Part shown: piece after piece, positions 33,976 through 43,280 of the stretch | Layout of the letters: each line of letters opens with the position of its first letter | Numbering within the stretch: position 1 is the stretch's first letter | DNA from: Flavobacteriales bacterium UBA7519 | GTDB taxonomy: Bacteria > Bacteroidota > Bacteroidia > Flavobacteriales > Weeksellaceae | NCBI GenBank assembly: GCA_002476905.1 | Contig: DLND01000084.1 | Coordinates: forward strand, 1-64,000 | Direction: 5' to 3' | DNA length: 64,000 nt | Translations under genes and position numbers: made by a program | The notes under the pieces: model-generated | Told to the model about the DNA's origin: nothing | Databases searched by the model: none | What the model saw: only the letters and a program-made list of their open reading frames with translations

Positions 33976-35652
33976 TTAGTTCACACCGTGCATCATTTTT
34001 TTCAAGAAAGGAGAAATCAATGCTAAAATAATTCCTGCAATTCCACAAAGAACAACGAATACCATAAAGAATTCATAAAGATTATGGATTTCAAATCCTG
34101 CAAAAGTATGATTGGCTAATGGAATTTGATTTTTTGTGAGCAATTCTGTTTGAGCTGAACTCAAGGTTACTTTTTTGTCCAAAACATCTTGAAGATTAAC
34201 TCCTAGTTCTTCTGCTTTTTTGAACTTATCTCCTGTTGCTGGCATAATAGAGCCTAGTGTTCCTGCTAGTGCGTAACCAGCTGCATTCGAGATAAAGAAA
34301 ACACCATAAAGTAAAGATGCAAATCTCTTAGGCGCCAGTTTCCCAACCAATGATAATCCGATTGGGGATAAACAAAGTTCACCGCAAGTCTGCAAGAAAT
34401 ATAGTAAAATCAACCATTTAATAGCCAATAAGCCTGAGCTTCCCAAATCTTTTACATTATGTGCAAGTATAAAATAACTGATTGCTATAACAACTAATCC
34501 AATGGCTTGCTTCAAAGGTGAAACCGGTTCTTTTCCTGCGCCTCTCAACTTATCCCAAAGGAAACTGAAAGGAACTGCCATTACAACAATAAATAATCCG
34601 TTGAAAATCTGAACCATTGATGGCGGCATATTCCAGCCAAAGAAGTTTCTGTCGGTTTGATTATCTGCAATGAAAGTTAAAGATGATCCTGCCTGTTCAA
34701 ACGCAGCCCAAAAGAAAATTACAAAGAATGAAACGACATAAATAACCAAGATTCTGTCTCTTTCGATTTTAGTAATAGATGAATCGGAAATAATTAATCC
34801 AGCTAATGTTAGGCCTGCAGAGTATACTAGTGAATAAACAACATTTTGTCCAATTCCGTAATGGAAAAGAAGCCCTAACAATACAAAGGCGATAACAGCT
34901 CCAATAATTGATTTTTGAGAAAATGATGCAGATTGTGCTTCTCCTTCTTCAAAATCATCAACAGTATTGTTTTTTGGAAGTCCACCAATTGGTCTTCCTT
35001 CTGGCGTTACTACATATTTGTTTTTAAGCAATAGGAAAGTAACTGTACCTAAAAACATTGCCAAAGAAGCGGCTAAGAATCCCCATTTGAAAGCGTGGAT
35101 ATCTCTGATTCCGTCAACACTTTTCACATCGCCTAAAATTGGACAAATCAACTGACCCAAGAATGCACCTAAGTTGATTCCCATATAGAAAATGGTAAAT
35201 GCAGAATCCAATTTGTTCTTTTCCTGTTTTGGATAAAGACTTCCCACCATAGATGAAATGTTCGGTTTGAAGAATCCATTACCGAAAATAATAATACCCA
35301 AACCTACCCAAAGTAAAGTTTTTGCAAGGTCAAGATTTTCTCCAAATAATGTTGCACTAAAGAATAGAATCAACTGCCCAACTCCCATCAGCGTTCCTCC
35401 AAGAAGAATACAATATCTGTTTCCAAGATATTTATCAGCGATGAAACCACCCAACATTGGCGTTAAATAACAAAGAGCCAAAAATCCACCATAAATAATA
35501 GAGGTTTCTGACTCGATAATTCCAAGGGAATTAATCATAAAAAGCGTCAACAACGCTCTCATTCCATAGAAATTAAAACGCTCCCACATTTCTGTCCCAA
35601 AAAGGACCCACAAACCTTTAGGATGTTTTGAATTAGTCGTAACTGTATCCAT
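33976..35652 (-). CDS. POT-family peptide transporter 2
   Basis: A 558-residue homologue of the neighbouring POT gene. EMWERFNFYGMRALLTLFM, FGNGFFKPNISSMVGSLYP and TIFYMGINLGAFLGQLI are the family signatures. It is about 55 residues longer, mainly in the loop near residues 485-525 (ATGDKFKKAEELGVNLQDVL). It starts with a TATATTTG -7 box 33 bases upstream (35685-35692) and ends with its own terminator. Confidence 0.92.
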   Translation of the reverse strand: MDTVTTNSKHPKGLWVLFGTEMWERFNFYGMRALLTLFMINSLGIIESETSIIYGGFLALCYLTPMLGGFIADKYLGNRYCILLGGTLMGVGQLILFFSATLFGENLDLAKTLLWVGLGIIIFGNGFFKPNISSMVGSLYPKQEKNKLDSAFTIFYMGINLGAFLGQLICPILGDVKSVDGIRDIHAFKWGFLAASLAMFLGTVTFLLLKNKYVVTPEGRPIGGLPKNNTVDDFEEGEAQSASFSQKSIIGAVIAFVLLGLLFHYGIGQNVVYSLVYSAGLTLAGLIISDSSITKIERDRILVIYVVSFFVIFFWAAFEQAGSSLTFIADNQTDRNFFGWNMPPSMVQIFNGLFIVVMAVPFSFLWDKLRGAGKEPVSPLKQAIGLVVIAISYFILAHNVKDLGSSGLLAIKWLILLYFLQTCGELCLSPIGLSLVGKLAPKRFASLLYGVFFISNAAGYALAGTLGSIMPATGDKFKKAEELGVNLQDVLDKKVTLSSAQTELLTKNQIPLANHTFAGFEIHNLYEFFMVFVVLCGIAGIILALISPFLKKMMHGVN

Positions 35653-35783
35653 ATAAATTAATTGTTAAATTTTCTTAAAGGTAACAAATATAGTTTTTTT
35701 TCATAAACGTAGGCGATTCCAGATGCTGTTTATGCAAGATTTAATAAATCATATTTTACCAATTTACCTTAACTTTGTCTTTT

Positions 35784-36293
35784 ATGGAAATGAATTTAGA
35801 ATTTAGAAAAGCAATTTCACATGATTCTTCAGCGATTTGGGATATATTGCAAGACGCTATTACAAGGAGAAAAAATGATGGTAGCAAGCAATGGCAGGAT
35901 GGCTACCCGAATCTTGAAACTGTGAAATCCGATATAGAAAAGGGATTTGGTTATGTTTTATTAGTTGGTGGAATTGTTGTAGGTTACAGCGCGTTAATTT
36001 TCAATGATGAACCTGCTTATAATGATATTGAAGGAGAATGGCTGACCAATGGTGATTTTTTGGTAGTTCACAGAGTGGCAATTTCGGATAAGTTTGCAGG
36101 AAAAGGATTGTCCAAAAATATTTTCCGCTTTATCGAAGATGTTGCCAAGGAGAATAATACTTTTAGTATTAAAGTTGATACCAACTTTGATAATCCTGCA
36201 ATGTTATCCATTCTAGAGAAATTAGGATATCAATATTGTGGAGAAGTCCATTTCCGAGGAAGTGCTAGAAAAGCGTTCGAAAAAGTGCTTTAA
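35784..36293 (+). CDS. GNAT family N-acetyltransferase
   Basis: A 169-residue acetyltransferase. VVHRVAISDKFAGKGLSKNI is the acetyl-CoA motif A and NFDNPAMLSILEKLGYQ motif B. The TAACTTTG -7 box (35770-35777) ends six bases before the ATG at 35784, so either the message is nearly leaderless or translation starts at the next ATG (35790, MNLEFRKAIS). An in-frame TTG at 35775 lies within the -7 box and cannot be the start. The gene stands alone between two POT genes. Substrate unknown. Confidence 0.83.
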   Translation: MEMNLEFRKAISHDSSAIWDILQDAITRRKNDGSKQWQDGYPNLETVKSDIEKGFGYVLLVGGIVVGYSALIFNDEPAYNDIEGEWLTNGDFLVVHRVAISDKFAGKGLSKNIFRFIEDVAKENNTFSIKVDTNFDNPAMLSILEKLGYQYCGEVHFRGSARKAFEKVL

Positions 36294-36310
36294 AACTAAT
36301 TTATAACTCA

Positions 36311-36348
36311 AAAAAAGCGAAATTAAATCAGATTAATTTCGCTTTTTT
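36311..36348. terminator. Bidirectional terminator between GNAT and POT gene 3
   Basis: A perfect 16-bp stem AAAAAAGCGAAATTAA / TTAATTTCGCTTTTTT with a six-base loop between convergent genes. Confidence 0.88.
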
Positions 36349-36375
36349 AATTTAGAAGAAGAACTTTAATTATAA

Positions 36376-38046
36376 TTAATGTCCGCTTTCTCTCATAATT
36401 TTGTTTAATCTCTTCAACATCATCAATCCCAGCAATGTTGCGAAAATCAACAGTCCGAAATTAACCAAGAAATAATTGGCTTTATTTTCATAATTATACC
36501 AAGTGCTCGCAAGGATTCCGGACAACTTGTTCCCAACAGAGTTTGCTAAGAAAAATCCACCCATCATCAAAGCTGTTAATCTTGCTGGAGACAATTTGGA
36601 AACGAATGATAATCCCATTGGCGAAAGGCAAAGTTCACCAATTGTAACCACACCATATGCAGCAATCAACCAAAGTGCAGATACTTTTTCAGAACCATTG
36701 TTTCCTGCATAAACAGCCGCAACCATTACCAAACAAGATAAACTGGTGATGAATAATCCCAACACAATTTTACTCGGTGTCATAGGTTCTTTTCCTCGTT
36801 TTCTGAGCATTGCCCAAACACCCACGATGACAGGCGTTAAAGCAATAACCCAAAATGGATTGATGGATTGAAACAATTCTGTATTATAAAGGAACACGGG
36901 TTTGCCGGAATTTGATTCCAATTCTGCCTTTTTTTCTGCCGAAATATTTCTGAAATAAATATCTTTTCCGGTTTCTTTCAAAGTTTTTCCTTCAGGATCT
37001 TTCTGAGAACGAAATTGATCATCATATATCGGAGTTTCTTTATCTGCATAGCTTTTTTCTTCAACCAAATAAAGTGAAGCTAAAGGTTTTTCAACAGATT
37101 CTGAAACGCTTCTGTCAGTGTAATAATTGGCCCAACGTGTCAGCGCAGTTCCATTTTGCTTGAAAACCGCCCAGAAAAACATACTGATAAGGAATATCGA
37201 AAGCAAAGCGCCAATCGCAGGTTTCTCCAATGGATTGGATTTGAAATAAAGCGAAACATAGAAGTAAATCACAGGAATACAAGCGAAAATAAATGCATCC
37301 GTATTTGTGCTACCAAAAATATTAGTTCCAAAAATCATGGTAGGAACAAACCAACCGATAACGCCTGCTATAATCGCAGGAACAAAAACTTTCATTAGAA
37401 TTTCGGATAGTTTGGTGTCACCTTCTTGGCTCGGTTTCATAACCGCCGCGTGTCTGTAATGTTTCATCCCGATGGTGAAAATTACTAACCCAAGCAACAT
37501 CCCGACTCCAGCAGTTATAAATGCTTCGCCCCAACCGAATTTGTTACGCATAAACGCTGCAATAATATTACAGATAAACGCCCCGATATTGATTCCCATA
37601 TAGAAAATATTGTAGCCAGAATCTTTGTTGGCTTTATAAGGTTCTTCTGAATAGAGATTTCCTAAAAGTGTAGAAATCGTCGGTTTGAAAAAACCATTTC
37701 CAATAATAATTAATGCGAGAGAACCATAGAATAAAGGCAAATCTTTGAAAACGCCAACGCCAATATAACCTGCAGCCATCAAAACGCCACCAAGATAAAT
37801 GGATTTGATATAACCTAAAACGCGGTCAGCTAAAAATCCGCCAAGAAACGGCGTAAGATAAGTCAACGCTATGAAGGTTCCGAAAATATCATCAGCATCT
37901 TTATCAGGGATTCCCAATCCTCCGGCAACGCCTTGAGGTTCTATCAAATAGAGAACAAAAATTCCGAGAATCAAATAATAACCGAAACGTTCCCACATCT
38001 CGGTAAAAAACAAAAAGGGTAAACCTTTTGGATGCTTAGCTTTCAT
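36376..38046 (-). CDS. POT-family peptide transporter 3
   Basis: A 556-residue POT transporter. EMWERFGYYLILGIFVLYL, IIGNGFFKPTISTLLGNLY and NIFYMGINIGAFICNII are present. A long soluble loop (about 310-375: YYTDRSVSESVEKPLASLYL and then SQKDPEGKTLKETGKDIYFR) sits between helices, unlike the other two copies, so it could have an added periplasmic function or partner. It has no linked gene: the toxin-antitoxin unit lies divergently upstream. Confidence 0.91.
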   Translation of the reverse strand: MKAKHPKGLPFLFFTEMWERFGYYLILGIFVLYLIEPQGVAGGLGIPDKDADDIFGTFIALTYLTPFLGGFLADRVLGYIKSIYLGGVLMAAGYIGVGVFKDLPLFYGSLALIIIGNGFFKPTISTLLGNLYSEEPYKANKDSGYNIFYMGINIGAFICNIIAAFMRNKFGWGEAFITAGVGMLLGLVIFTIGMKHYRHAAVMKPSQEGDTKLSEILMKVFVPAIIAGVIGWFVPTMIFGTNIFGSTNTDAFIFACIPVIYFYVSLYFKSNPLEKPAIGALLSIFLISMFFWAVFKQNGTALTRWANYYTDRSVSESVEKPLASLYLVEEKSYADKETPIYDDQFRSQKDPEGKTLKETGKDIYFRNISAEKKAELESNSGKPVFLYNTELFQSINPFWVIALTPVIVGVWAMLRKRGKEPMTPSKIVLGLFITSLSCLVMVAAVYAGNNGSEKVSALWLIAAYGVVTIGELCLSPMGLSFVSKLSPARLTALMMGGFFLANSVGNKLSGILASTWYNYENKANYFLVNFGLLIFATLLGLMMLKRLNKIMRESGH

Positions 38047-38132
38047 AACTTAATTTTTCACAACTTTTTCAAAAATAAGGTTTTAAAATGAATTAGAAAA
38101 TTTTTATAACTTTGATAAAATAATCTTCAAGT

Positions 38133-38378
38133 ATGGAAACATCAAGTATCAAACAGTTTAACGAAAAATTAAAAGCATTGCCAGAATTTGTTGTTGATGA
38201 ATTGAATGACTTTATGGATTATTTGAAATTCAAGTATTCATCGACTTCAGATGGAAAAGATTTGTACGAGTGGCAAAAAGAAATTCTAGATGAACGGTTG
38301 AATGATTTAGATAAAAATGCAAATGAGACTGTGGAATTCAATGAAACAGTTGCGGAATTAAGAAAAAAGTATTCATAG
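38133..38378 (+). CDS. Antitoxin of a ParE-type pair (DUF2281-like)
   Basis: An 81-residue, acidic, helical protein that starts METSSIKQFNEKLKALPE and contains LNDFMDYLKFKYSS. The N-terminal pattern of LPE...V..F.DYLK fits DUF2281-type antitoxins, and the tail is disordered and charged, as needed to wrap the toxin. It is followed by the toxin gene after one base. A TAACTTTG -7 box is at 38107-38114. Such antitoxins usually repress their own promoter, but no operator was identified. Confidence 0.75.
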   Translation: METSSIKQFNEKLKALPEFVVDELNDFMDYLKFKYSSTSDGKDLYEWQKEILDERLNDLDKNANETVEFNETVAELRKKYS

Positions 38379-38379
38379 A

Positions 38380-38661
38380 ATGCGCATTGAATTTAGCCTT
38401 AAAGCATTAAATGATGTAAAAGAAATTTTAGAATATTACGATTCATTGAATTCTACTTTACCAATAAGATTTCTTGATAGAATTGGACAGGCAAAAGATA
38501 GGATTATTAATACTGAGAAAGGTTTTGAAATTAAATATAAAAATGTTAGAACCTTATTGCTGAAACAATTTCCTTATCATCTCCATTACGTTCTCAAAGA
38601 TGACAAAATTATTATAATCGCAGTTTTGCATAGTCGTATTAATCCAAAATCATACTTATAA
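38380..38661 (+). CDS. RelE/ParE-family toxin
   Basis: A 93-residue protein with the ParE fold: MRIEFSLKALNDVKEILEYY, FLDRIGQAKDRIINTEKGFE, and the terminal FPYHLHYVLKDDKIIIIAVLHSRINP. The final R-I-N-P is the usual ParE end. ParE toxins poison DNA gyrase; RelE relatives cut mRNA on the ribosome. Lack of clear RelE catalytic residues favours ParE, but this was not tested. It sits one base after the antitoxin gene and is followed by a strong terminator. Confidence 0.83.
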   Translation: MRIEFSLKALNDVKEILEYYDSLNSTLPIRFLDRIGQAKDRIINTEKGFEIKYKNVRTLLLKQFPYHLHYVLKDDKIIIIAVLHSRINPKSYL

Positions 38662-38691
38662 AAAAAGCATTCCGAATCTCGGAATGCTTTT
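38661..38691. terminator. Bidirectional terminator between toxin and peptidase
   Basis: Stem AAAAGCATTCCGA / TCGGAATGCTTTT, 13 bp, tiny loop, between convergent genes. Confidence 0.87.
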
Positions 38692-38708
38692 GATTTTTAA
38701 ATTAGTTC

Positions 38709-40847
38709 TTACAAATTCTCCAAAATAAAATTTGTCATCTTCTCATAAAGCTGAGGTCTGGTTTGTCCGCCATAGATACCGTGATTTTTATCCGGATAAG
38801 CCATAAAATCAAACTGTTTTTTGTTTTGAATCAAAGCCTCAGAAAACTCCATTGAGTTCTGGAAATGAACATTATCATCGGCCGTTCCGTGGATCAAAAG
38901 AAATTTCCCTTTCAACAATTTTGCAAAAGTTGTTGGCGAATTTTGGTCATAACCATCAGCATTTTCTTGCGGTGTCTGCAAAAATCTTTCGGTATAGATG
39001 CTGTCATAATATCTCCAGTTGGTAACCGGCGCAACGGCAATTCCCATTTTGAAAACATCCGCGCCTTTTGTCATCGCCAAAGAACTCATATAACCGCCAA
39101 AACTCCATCCGAAAATTCCGATTCTAGATTTGTCAATATAAGACTGATTTCCGAACCATTTGGCGGCAGTAATTTGATCTTCGATTTCGTATTTTCCTAA
39201 TTGCTTGTAAGTTACTTTTTTAAATTTTGCACCATTGTAACCCGTTCCGCGACCATCAACGCAGGCAACAACGTAACCTTTTTGCGCCAGCATTTCGAAC
39301 CAGATTCCGTTTCCGCTATCCCAGGAATTGGAAACCTGCTGAGAACCCGGACCAGAATATTGGAACATAAATAATGGATATTTTTTATTAGGGTCAAATT
39401 TTTTAGGTTTGATAATCCAAGCGTTCAATTGGTCTCCAACAGAATTCGGAATGGTGATGAATTCCTTTGTTACAAAATTATCTTTCTGCAGTTTAGAAAG
39501 CATCTCATTATTATTCTGAAGTTCTTTTATTTCCTTGCCAGAAGCATCTTTCAAAACATATTTATTGGGCGTTCCTGCTGTCGAATTGGTATTGATAAAA
39601 TAATTGAATGACTTACTAAAACTCGCCGAGTTATTACCCTCAGGATAAGAAATTAAATTTGTTTTTCCAGAGTTGATATTCAATTTGGAAACCACTTTGT
39701 TTAGACTTCCTTTTTCTGTAGTTTGGATGTAAACCTCTTTGGTTTTTGGGTTGTAACCATAGTAATCTGTGATTTCCCAGTTACCTTTCGCAACTTGTTT
39801 TTTCAATTTCCCAGCTTTGTCATACCAATACAATTGTCTGTATCCATCACGTTCCGAAGCCCAAAGGAAAGAGTTGTCATCCAAAAACTCCAACGTCAGA
39901 TTGTCGGTTTCTATCCACGCATTATCGGTTTCAGTAATCAGTTTGTTTACGTTTCCGGATTTGGTGTCCACTTTCAAAAGATCCACTTTATTTTGATGCC
40001 TGTTAGACGTTGCTATCACGATTTCATTAGAATCATTGGTTTGGAAAATCTGAGGAATGTAATAATTTTCAAAACTTTCAAGATTTAACTTTGAAGTTTT
40101 TCCTGAGGAAAGCTGATAAAGTTGCGCAGATACTGTAGAATTCGTTTCTCCGGCTTTTGGATATTTGTAGCGCATCTCCGTTGGATAAAGTGATTTTCCA
40201 TAAATCGGAATGTAAATTTCTGGAACTGCAGATTCATCGAATCTTACGAAGACAATCGCATCACCTGCTTTGTTCCATTGATAATAATCTGCGTGAGAAA
40301 ACTCTTCTTCATAAACCCAATCTCCCAATCCATTAATTATAGAATTTTTCTTTCCGTCAGTTGTAATCTGCGTTATTTTTCCGGAAGTCAAATCCTGATA
40401 GAACAAATTATTATCAACGATGAAAGCCACTTTGCTTCCGTCCGGAGAAAATTTCGGTTCCTGAATCCAGTTTCCATTATTAAGAGAAGTCACTTTATTC
40501 GATTTCAAATCCTTCACATCAAATTTTCCCAAAAAAGAATGTCTGTAAATCTGCTGACTTTCTTTTTGTAACAAGATTTTAGACTCATCTGCTGAGAAAA
40601 TATAAGATTCGAAGCTTCCATCCACAATATTGCCAGATTTCTGAGATGTTTTGTAATTATATTTGGCAATACCATCTTTCTCGATTGTAGCATAGTTTTC
40701 ACCATCATTCAGGGATGCAATTCCTGCAATGCCTTTTCCACGATAGTATCCGGAGTATATTTTATCTAATGTAATTTCTTGTGCATTAATGTTTTGTGAG
40801 AAAACTGCTGTCATCATAACAACAGAAACAAGGATTTTTTTGTTCAT
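38709..40847 (-). CDS. Secreted S9B dipeptidyl peptidase IV-type protease
   Basis: A 712-residue exported serine peptidase with a signal peptide (SVVMMTAVFSQNINAQ). An N-terminal eight-blade propeller region contains WVYEEEF, the Glu pair that binds the substrate N-terminus in DPP-IV. The hydrolase domain has GWSFGGYMS with the nucleophile at Ser 582, HGTADDNVHF (Asp) and DKNHGIYGG (His). It cleaves X-Pro dipeptides (or tripeptides, if a prolyl tripeptidyl peptidase) from the N-terminus. With the nearby POT transporters it would make and import small peptides. The structured element at 40971 lies upstream. Confidence 0.9.
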   Translation of the reverse strand: MNKKILVSVVMMTAVFSQNINAQEITLDKIYSGYYRGKGIAGIASLNDGENYATIEKDGIAKYNYKTSQKSGNIVDGSFESYIFSADESKILLQKESQQIYRHSFLGKFDVKDLKSNKVTSLNNGNWIQEPKFSPDGSKVAFIVDNNLFYQDLTSGKITQITTDGKKNSIINGLGDWVYEEEFSHADYYQWNKAGDAIVFVRFDESAVPEIYIPIYGKSLYPTEMRYKYPKAGETNSTVSAQLYQLSSGKTSKLNLESFENYYIPQIFQTNDSNEIVIATSNRHQNKVDLLKVDTKSGNVNKLITETDNAWIETDNLTLEFLDDNSFLWASERDGYRQLYWYDKAGKLKKQVAKGNWEITDYYGYNPKTKEVYIQTTEKGSLNKVVSKLNINSGKTNLISYPEGNNSASFSKSFNYFINTNSTAGTPNKYVLKDASGKEIKELQNNNEMLSKLQKDNFVTKEFITIPNSVGDQLNAWIIKPKKFDPNKKYPLFMFQYSGPGSQQVSNSWDSGNGIWFEMLAQKGYVVACVDGRGTGYNGAKFKKVTYKQLGKYEIEDQITAAKWFGNQSYIDKSRIGIFGWSFGGYMSSLAMTKGADVFKMGIAVAPVTNWRYYDSIYTERFLQTPQENADGYDQNSPTTFAKLLKGKFLLIHGTADDNVHFQNSMEFSEALIQNKKQFDFMAYPDKNHGIYGGQTRPQLYEKMTNFILENL

Positions 40848-40970
40848 AATCTTTCAATTTTCTTTTTGGTATTCACGAACCTTACGGTTTCATTTTTCAA
40901 ATTTTAATGAGGTAAATATAATAAAGATAAATTGTTTTGAATACAATCTTTGGAACATCGAATTGTAAAT

Positions 40971-41088
40971 GCGTGAGGGATAGTAGTGGAAATCCTTTTC
41001 TGTCCGCCTAAGGCGGACAGAAAAGATTGTAACGGATAGCACGACCCAAGATGTGGCTTATGCGTGGGAGAGGGACACGCCCAAAAAA
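40971..41088. other. Structured intergenic element, copy 2 (upstream of trhO)
   Basis: It runs from GCGTGAGGGATAG to ACACGCCCAAAAAA, and the ends GCGTG / CACGC pair. Inside, GGAAATCCTTTT begins a 14-15 bp perfect hairpin (40995-41009 / 41011-41025, arms CTTTTCTGTCCGCCT and its complement) that is closed by AAAAGATTG, then AACGGATAGCACGACCC. The last C of GCCC is 87 bases before the trhO ATG. The rest of the 322-base gap holds the start region of the peptidase gene on one side and a TATCTTTG -7 box (41128-41135) on the other. See findings; function unknown. Confidence 0.6.
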
Positions 41089-41169
41089 CTGACAACTATC
41101 AACCAACAATTATCAACCAAAAATCCTTATCTTTGCGCCATTATTTTTCTCACTTAAAACGTTTATAGC

Positions 41170-42534
41170 ATGCAACTGTACAACACCTTAAGCGCAGAAG
41201 AAAGAGCAAAACTTATTGACGAAGCCGGTAAAGACCGCCTTACATTGTCTTTCTATGCGTACGCCAAAATTGAAAATCCCAAAAAATTTCGCGACGATTT
41301 ATTTATAGCCTGGAATGCGCTAGATGCACTCGGCCGTATTTATGTGGCGCACGAAGGAATCAATGCTCAGATGAGTGTTCCCGCTGAAAATTTTGAAGCC
41401 TTCCGGGAGACGCTGGAAGTTTATGATTTTATGAAAGGCATCCGCCTGAATGTCGCTGTTGAGCAGGATAATCACTCTTTTTTGAAGTTAACTATCAAAG
41501 TTAGAAACAAAATTGTTGCGGATGGTTTGAATGACGAAACTTTTGATGTCACCAATAAAGGAATTCACTTGAAAGCTCAGCAATTCAATGATATGATGGC
41601 GGATCCAAATACAATTGTAGTAGATTTCAGAAATCATTACGAAAGTGAAGTGGGTCATTTTGAAGGTGCAATCACACCAGATGTTGAGAATTTTCGTGAA
41701 AGTTTACCGATTATTAATGAACAATTACAAGATTTCAAAGAAGATAAAAATCTTTTGATGTATTGTACCGGTGGAATCCGTTGTGAGAAGGCAAGTGCTT
41801 ATTTCAAACATCAGGGTTTTAAAAACGTCTATCAATTAGAAGGCGGAATTATTGAATATACACGTCAAATCAAAGAGGAAAATATTGAAAGTAAGTTCAT
41901 TGGAAAGAATTTTGTGTTTGACCACCGTTTAGGAGAAAGAATTACAGACGATATTATTTCTCAGTGTCACCAATGCGGAAAACCTTGTGATAATCATACG
42001 AATTGTGCCAATGATGCTTGTCATTTACTATATATCCAATGCGACGAATGTAAAGCAATAATGGAAAATACTTGCTCAACAGAATGTCACGAGATAATCC
42101 ATTTGCCTCAAGAAGAACAAATTGCTAGAAGAAAAGGTCTTCAGGTAGGCAACAAAGTATTTAGAAAAGGAAAATCCGAAGCTTTGAGATTTAAAAACTC
42201 CGGAGATTTATCAACTCGGACTTTAGCAAAAGCTACAAGAGTTGAAACGAAAGACATTCGTCAAAAAATTAAAGTTAAAAAGACTTTGGTTGGTAAAGCA
42301 GAACATTATTTTACCAAATCTAAGATTGCACAGTTTTTAATTGAAAATAATGAACTTTCTGTAGGCGATAAAGTTGTAATTTCTGGCCCAACAACAGGTG
42401 AACAAGAAATCACGATTACTCAGATTTTTGTTGATGGCGCATTTAGCAATACAGCTAAAGTTGGAGACCAGATTACTTTTGAGCTTCCGTTCAGAGTTCG
42501 TTTGTCTGATAAGTTATATAAAATTTTAGATTAA
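41170..42534 (+). CDS. trhO: tRNA uridine(34) hydroxylase TrhO (rhodanese-like)
   Basis: A 454-residue enzyme that hydroxylates U34 of certain tRNAs to ho5U. The N-terminal UPF0176-type domain (LSFYAYAKIENPKKFRDDLF, VAHEGINAQMS) is followed by a rhodanese domain with the active Cys 199 in MYCTGGIRCEKASAY. A Cys/His-rich region (CHQCGKPCDNH, CDECKAIMENTC) follows and could bind zinc. About 100 further residues make it longer than E. coli TrhO (350), as I recall for Bacteroidota homologues. A TATCTTTG box at 41128-41135 is the likely -7. Confidence 0.9.
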   Translation: MQLYNTLSAEERAKLIDEAGKDRLTLSFYAYAKIENPKKFRDDLFIAWNALDALGRIYVAHEGINAQMSVPAENFEAFRETLEVYDFMKGIRLNVAVEQDNHSFLKLTIKVRNKIVADGLNDETFDVTNKGIHLKAQQFNDMMADPNTIVVDFRNHYESEVGHFEGAITPDVENFRESLPIINEQLQDFKEDKNLLMYCTGGIRCEKASAYFKHQGFKNVYQLEGGIIEYTRQIKEENIESKFIGKNFVFDHRLGERITDDIISQCHQCGKPCDNHTNCANDACHLLYIQCDECKAIMENTCSTECHEIIHLPQEEQIARRKGLQVGNKVFRKGKSEALRFKNSGDLSTRTLAKATRVETKDIRQKIKVKKTLVGKAEHYFTKSKIAQFLIENNELSVGDKVVISGPTTGEQEITITQIFVDGAFSNTAKVGDQITFELPFRVRLSDKLYKILD

Positions 42535-42546
42535 ATCATTTTTACG

Positions 42547-43125
42547 ATGAATCTTTGTCTCACCAAAAAGGAACTTAGAAGCATTTATAAAGAAAAAAGA
42601 ATGGCCTTATCTCAAGATGAGGTCAATTTTTTGTCCAAAAAAATCTTTGATAAGTTTGTTTTACAATTTAACATCATTGAAAATCAAAAGGTTAATGTTT
42701 TTTTACCTATTGAAAAATTTAATGAGATAAACACTCAGATTTTTATAGATTATTTTTTTGATAAAAAAGTTCGTGTTTTTGTGCCGAAAATTCAAGGCGA
42801 GAAAATGATTTCAGTAGAGATTTTTCCTGATTCAGAATTTGAAATTAACAATTGGGGAATCAAAGAACCTATTTCTAATATTGATGCTAATGTTGAATTA
42901 GACTACGTTTTAACGCCATTGTTGTATTGTGATCAATTTGGAAATAGAATAGGCTACGGAAAAGGTTTCTATGATTATTTCTTTTCGAGAGATTTGAAGA
43001 TTCATAATAAAATTGGTCTAAATTTCTTTTCTCCAAATAAAGACATCGCTGATGTTTTTGAGAAAGATGTTGCTATAGATGGTTTGATTACGCCTTTAGA
43101 ATTTATAGATTTTACTATTAAATAA
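42547..43125 (+). CDS. 5-formyltetrahydrofolate cyclo-ligase
   Basis: A 192-residue enzyme that converts 5-formyl-THF to 5,10-methenyl-THF with ATP. The opening LTKKELRSIYKEKRMALS and the ATP/folate motif GNRIGYGKGFYDYF are diagnostic, and NVFLPIEKFNEINTQIF fits the substrate side. Length agrees with the family. It starts 12 bases after trhO and is probably co-transcribed. Confidence 0.92.
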   Translation: MNLCLTKKELRSIYKEKRMALSQDEVNFLSKKIFDKFVLQFNIIENQKVNVFLPIEKFNEINTQIFIDYFFDKKVRVFVPKIQGEKMISVEIFPDSEFEINNWGIKEPISNIDANVELDYVLTPLLYCDQFGNRIGYGKGFYDYFFSRDLKIHNKIGLNFFSPNKDIADVFEKDVAIDGLITPLEFIDFTIK

Positions 43126-43145
43126 TTGATAATCAAATATATTTA

Positions 43146-43175
43146 TTTGTAAATCACTTTACAATGATATTACAA
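43146..43175 (+). promoter_or_regulatory. Inverted-repeat operator, copy 1
   Basis: TTTGTAAA-tcac-TTTACAAT (43146-43165) followed by ATATTACAA (43167-43175). The same parts occur at 45273-45304. The dyad ends 43 bases before a TACCTTTG -7 box (43208-43215), the same distance as in the second copy (42). This position fits an activator or upstream regulator site for the lipoprotein gene at 43281. Confidence 0.55.
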
Positions 43176-43280
43176 GTTATTTAGTAATGATTTTTGTCAG
43201 ACCGTTCTACCTTTGTCTTGTAATTATGAATGAATAATTAACGAATAAAATATATAATAATTAATTTAAATTTTTAGAAA

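Noticed and set aside
39723-40088. 121-codon frame antisense to the DPP-IV-type peptidase
   Set aside because: No start context, no known domain; it mirrors codon bias of the peptidase gene.
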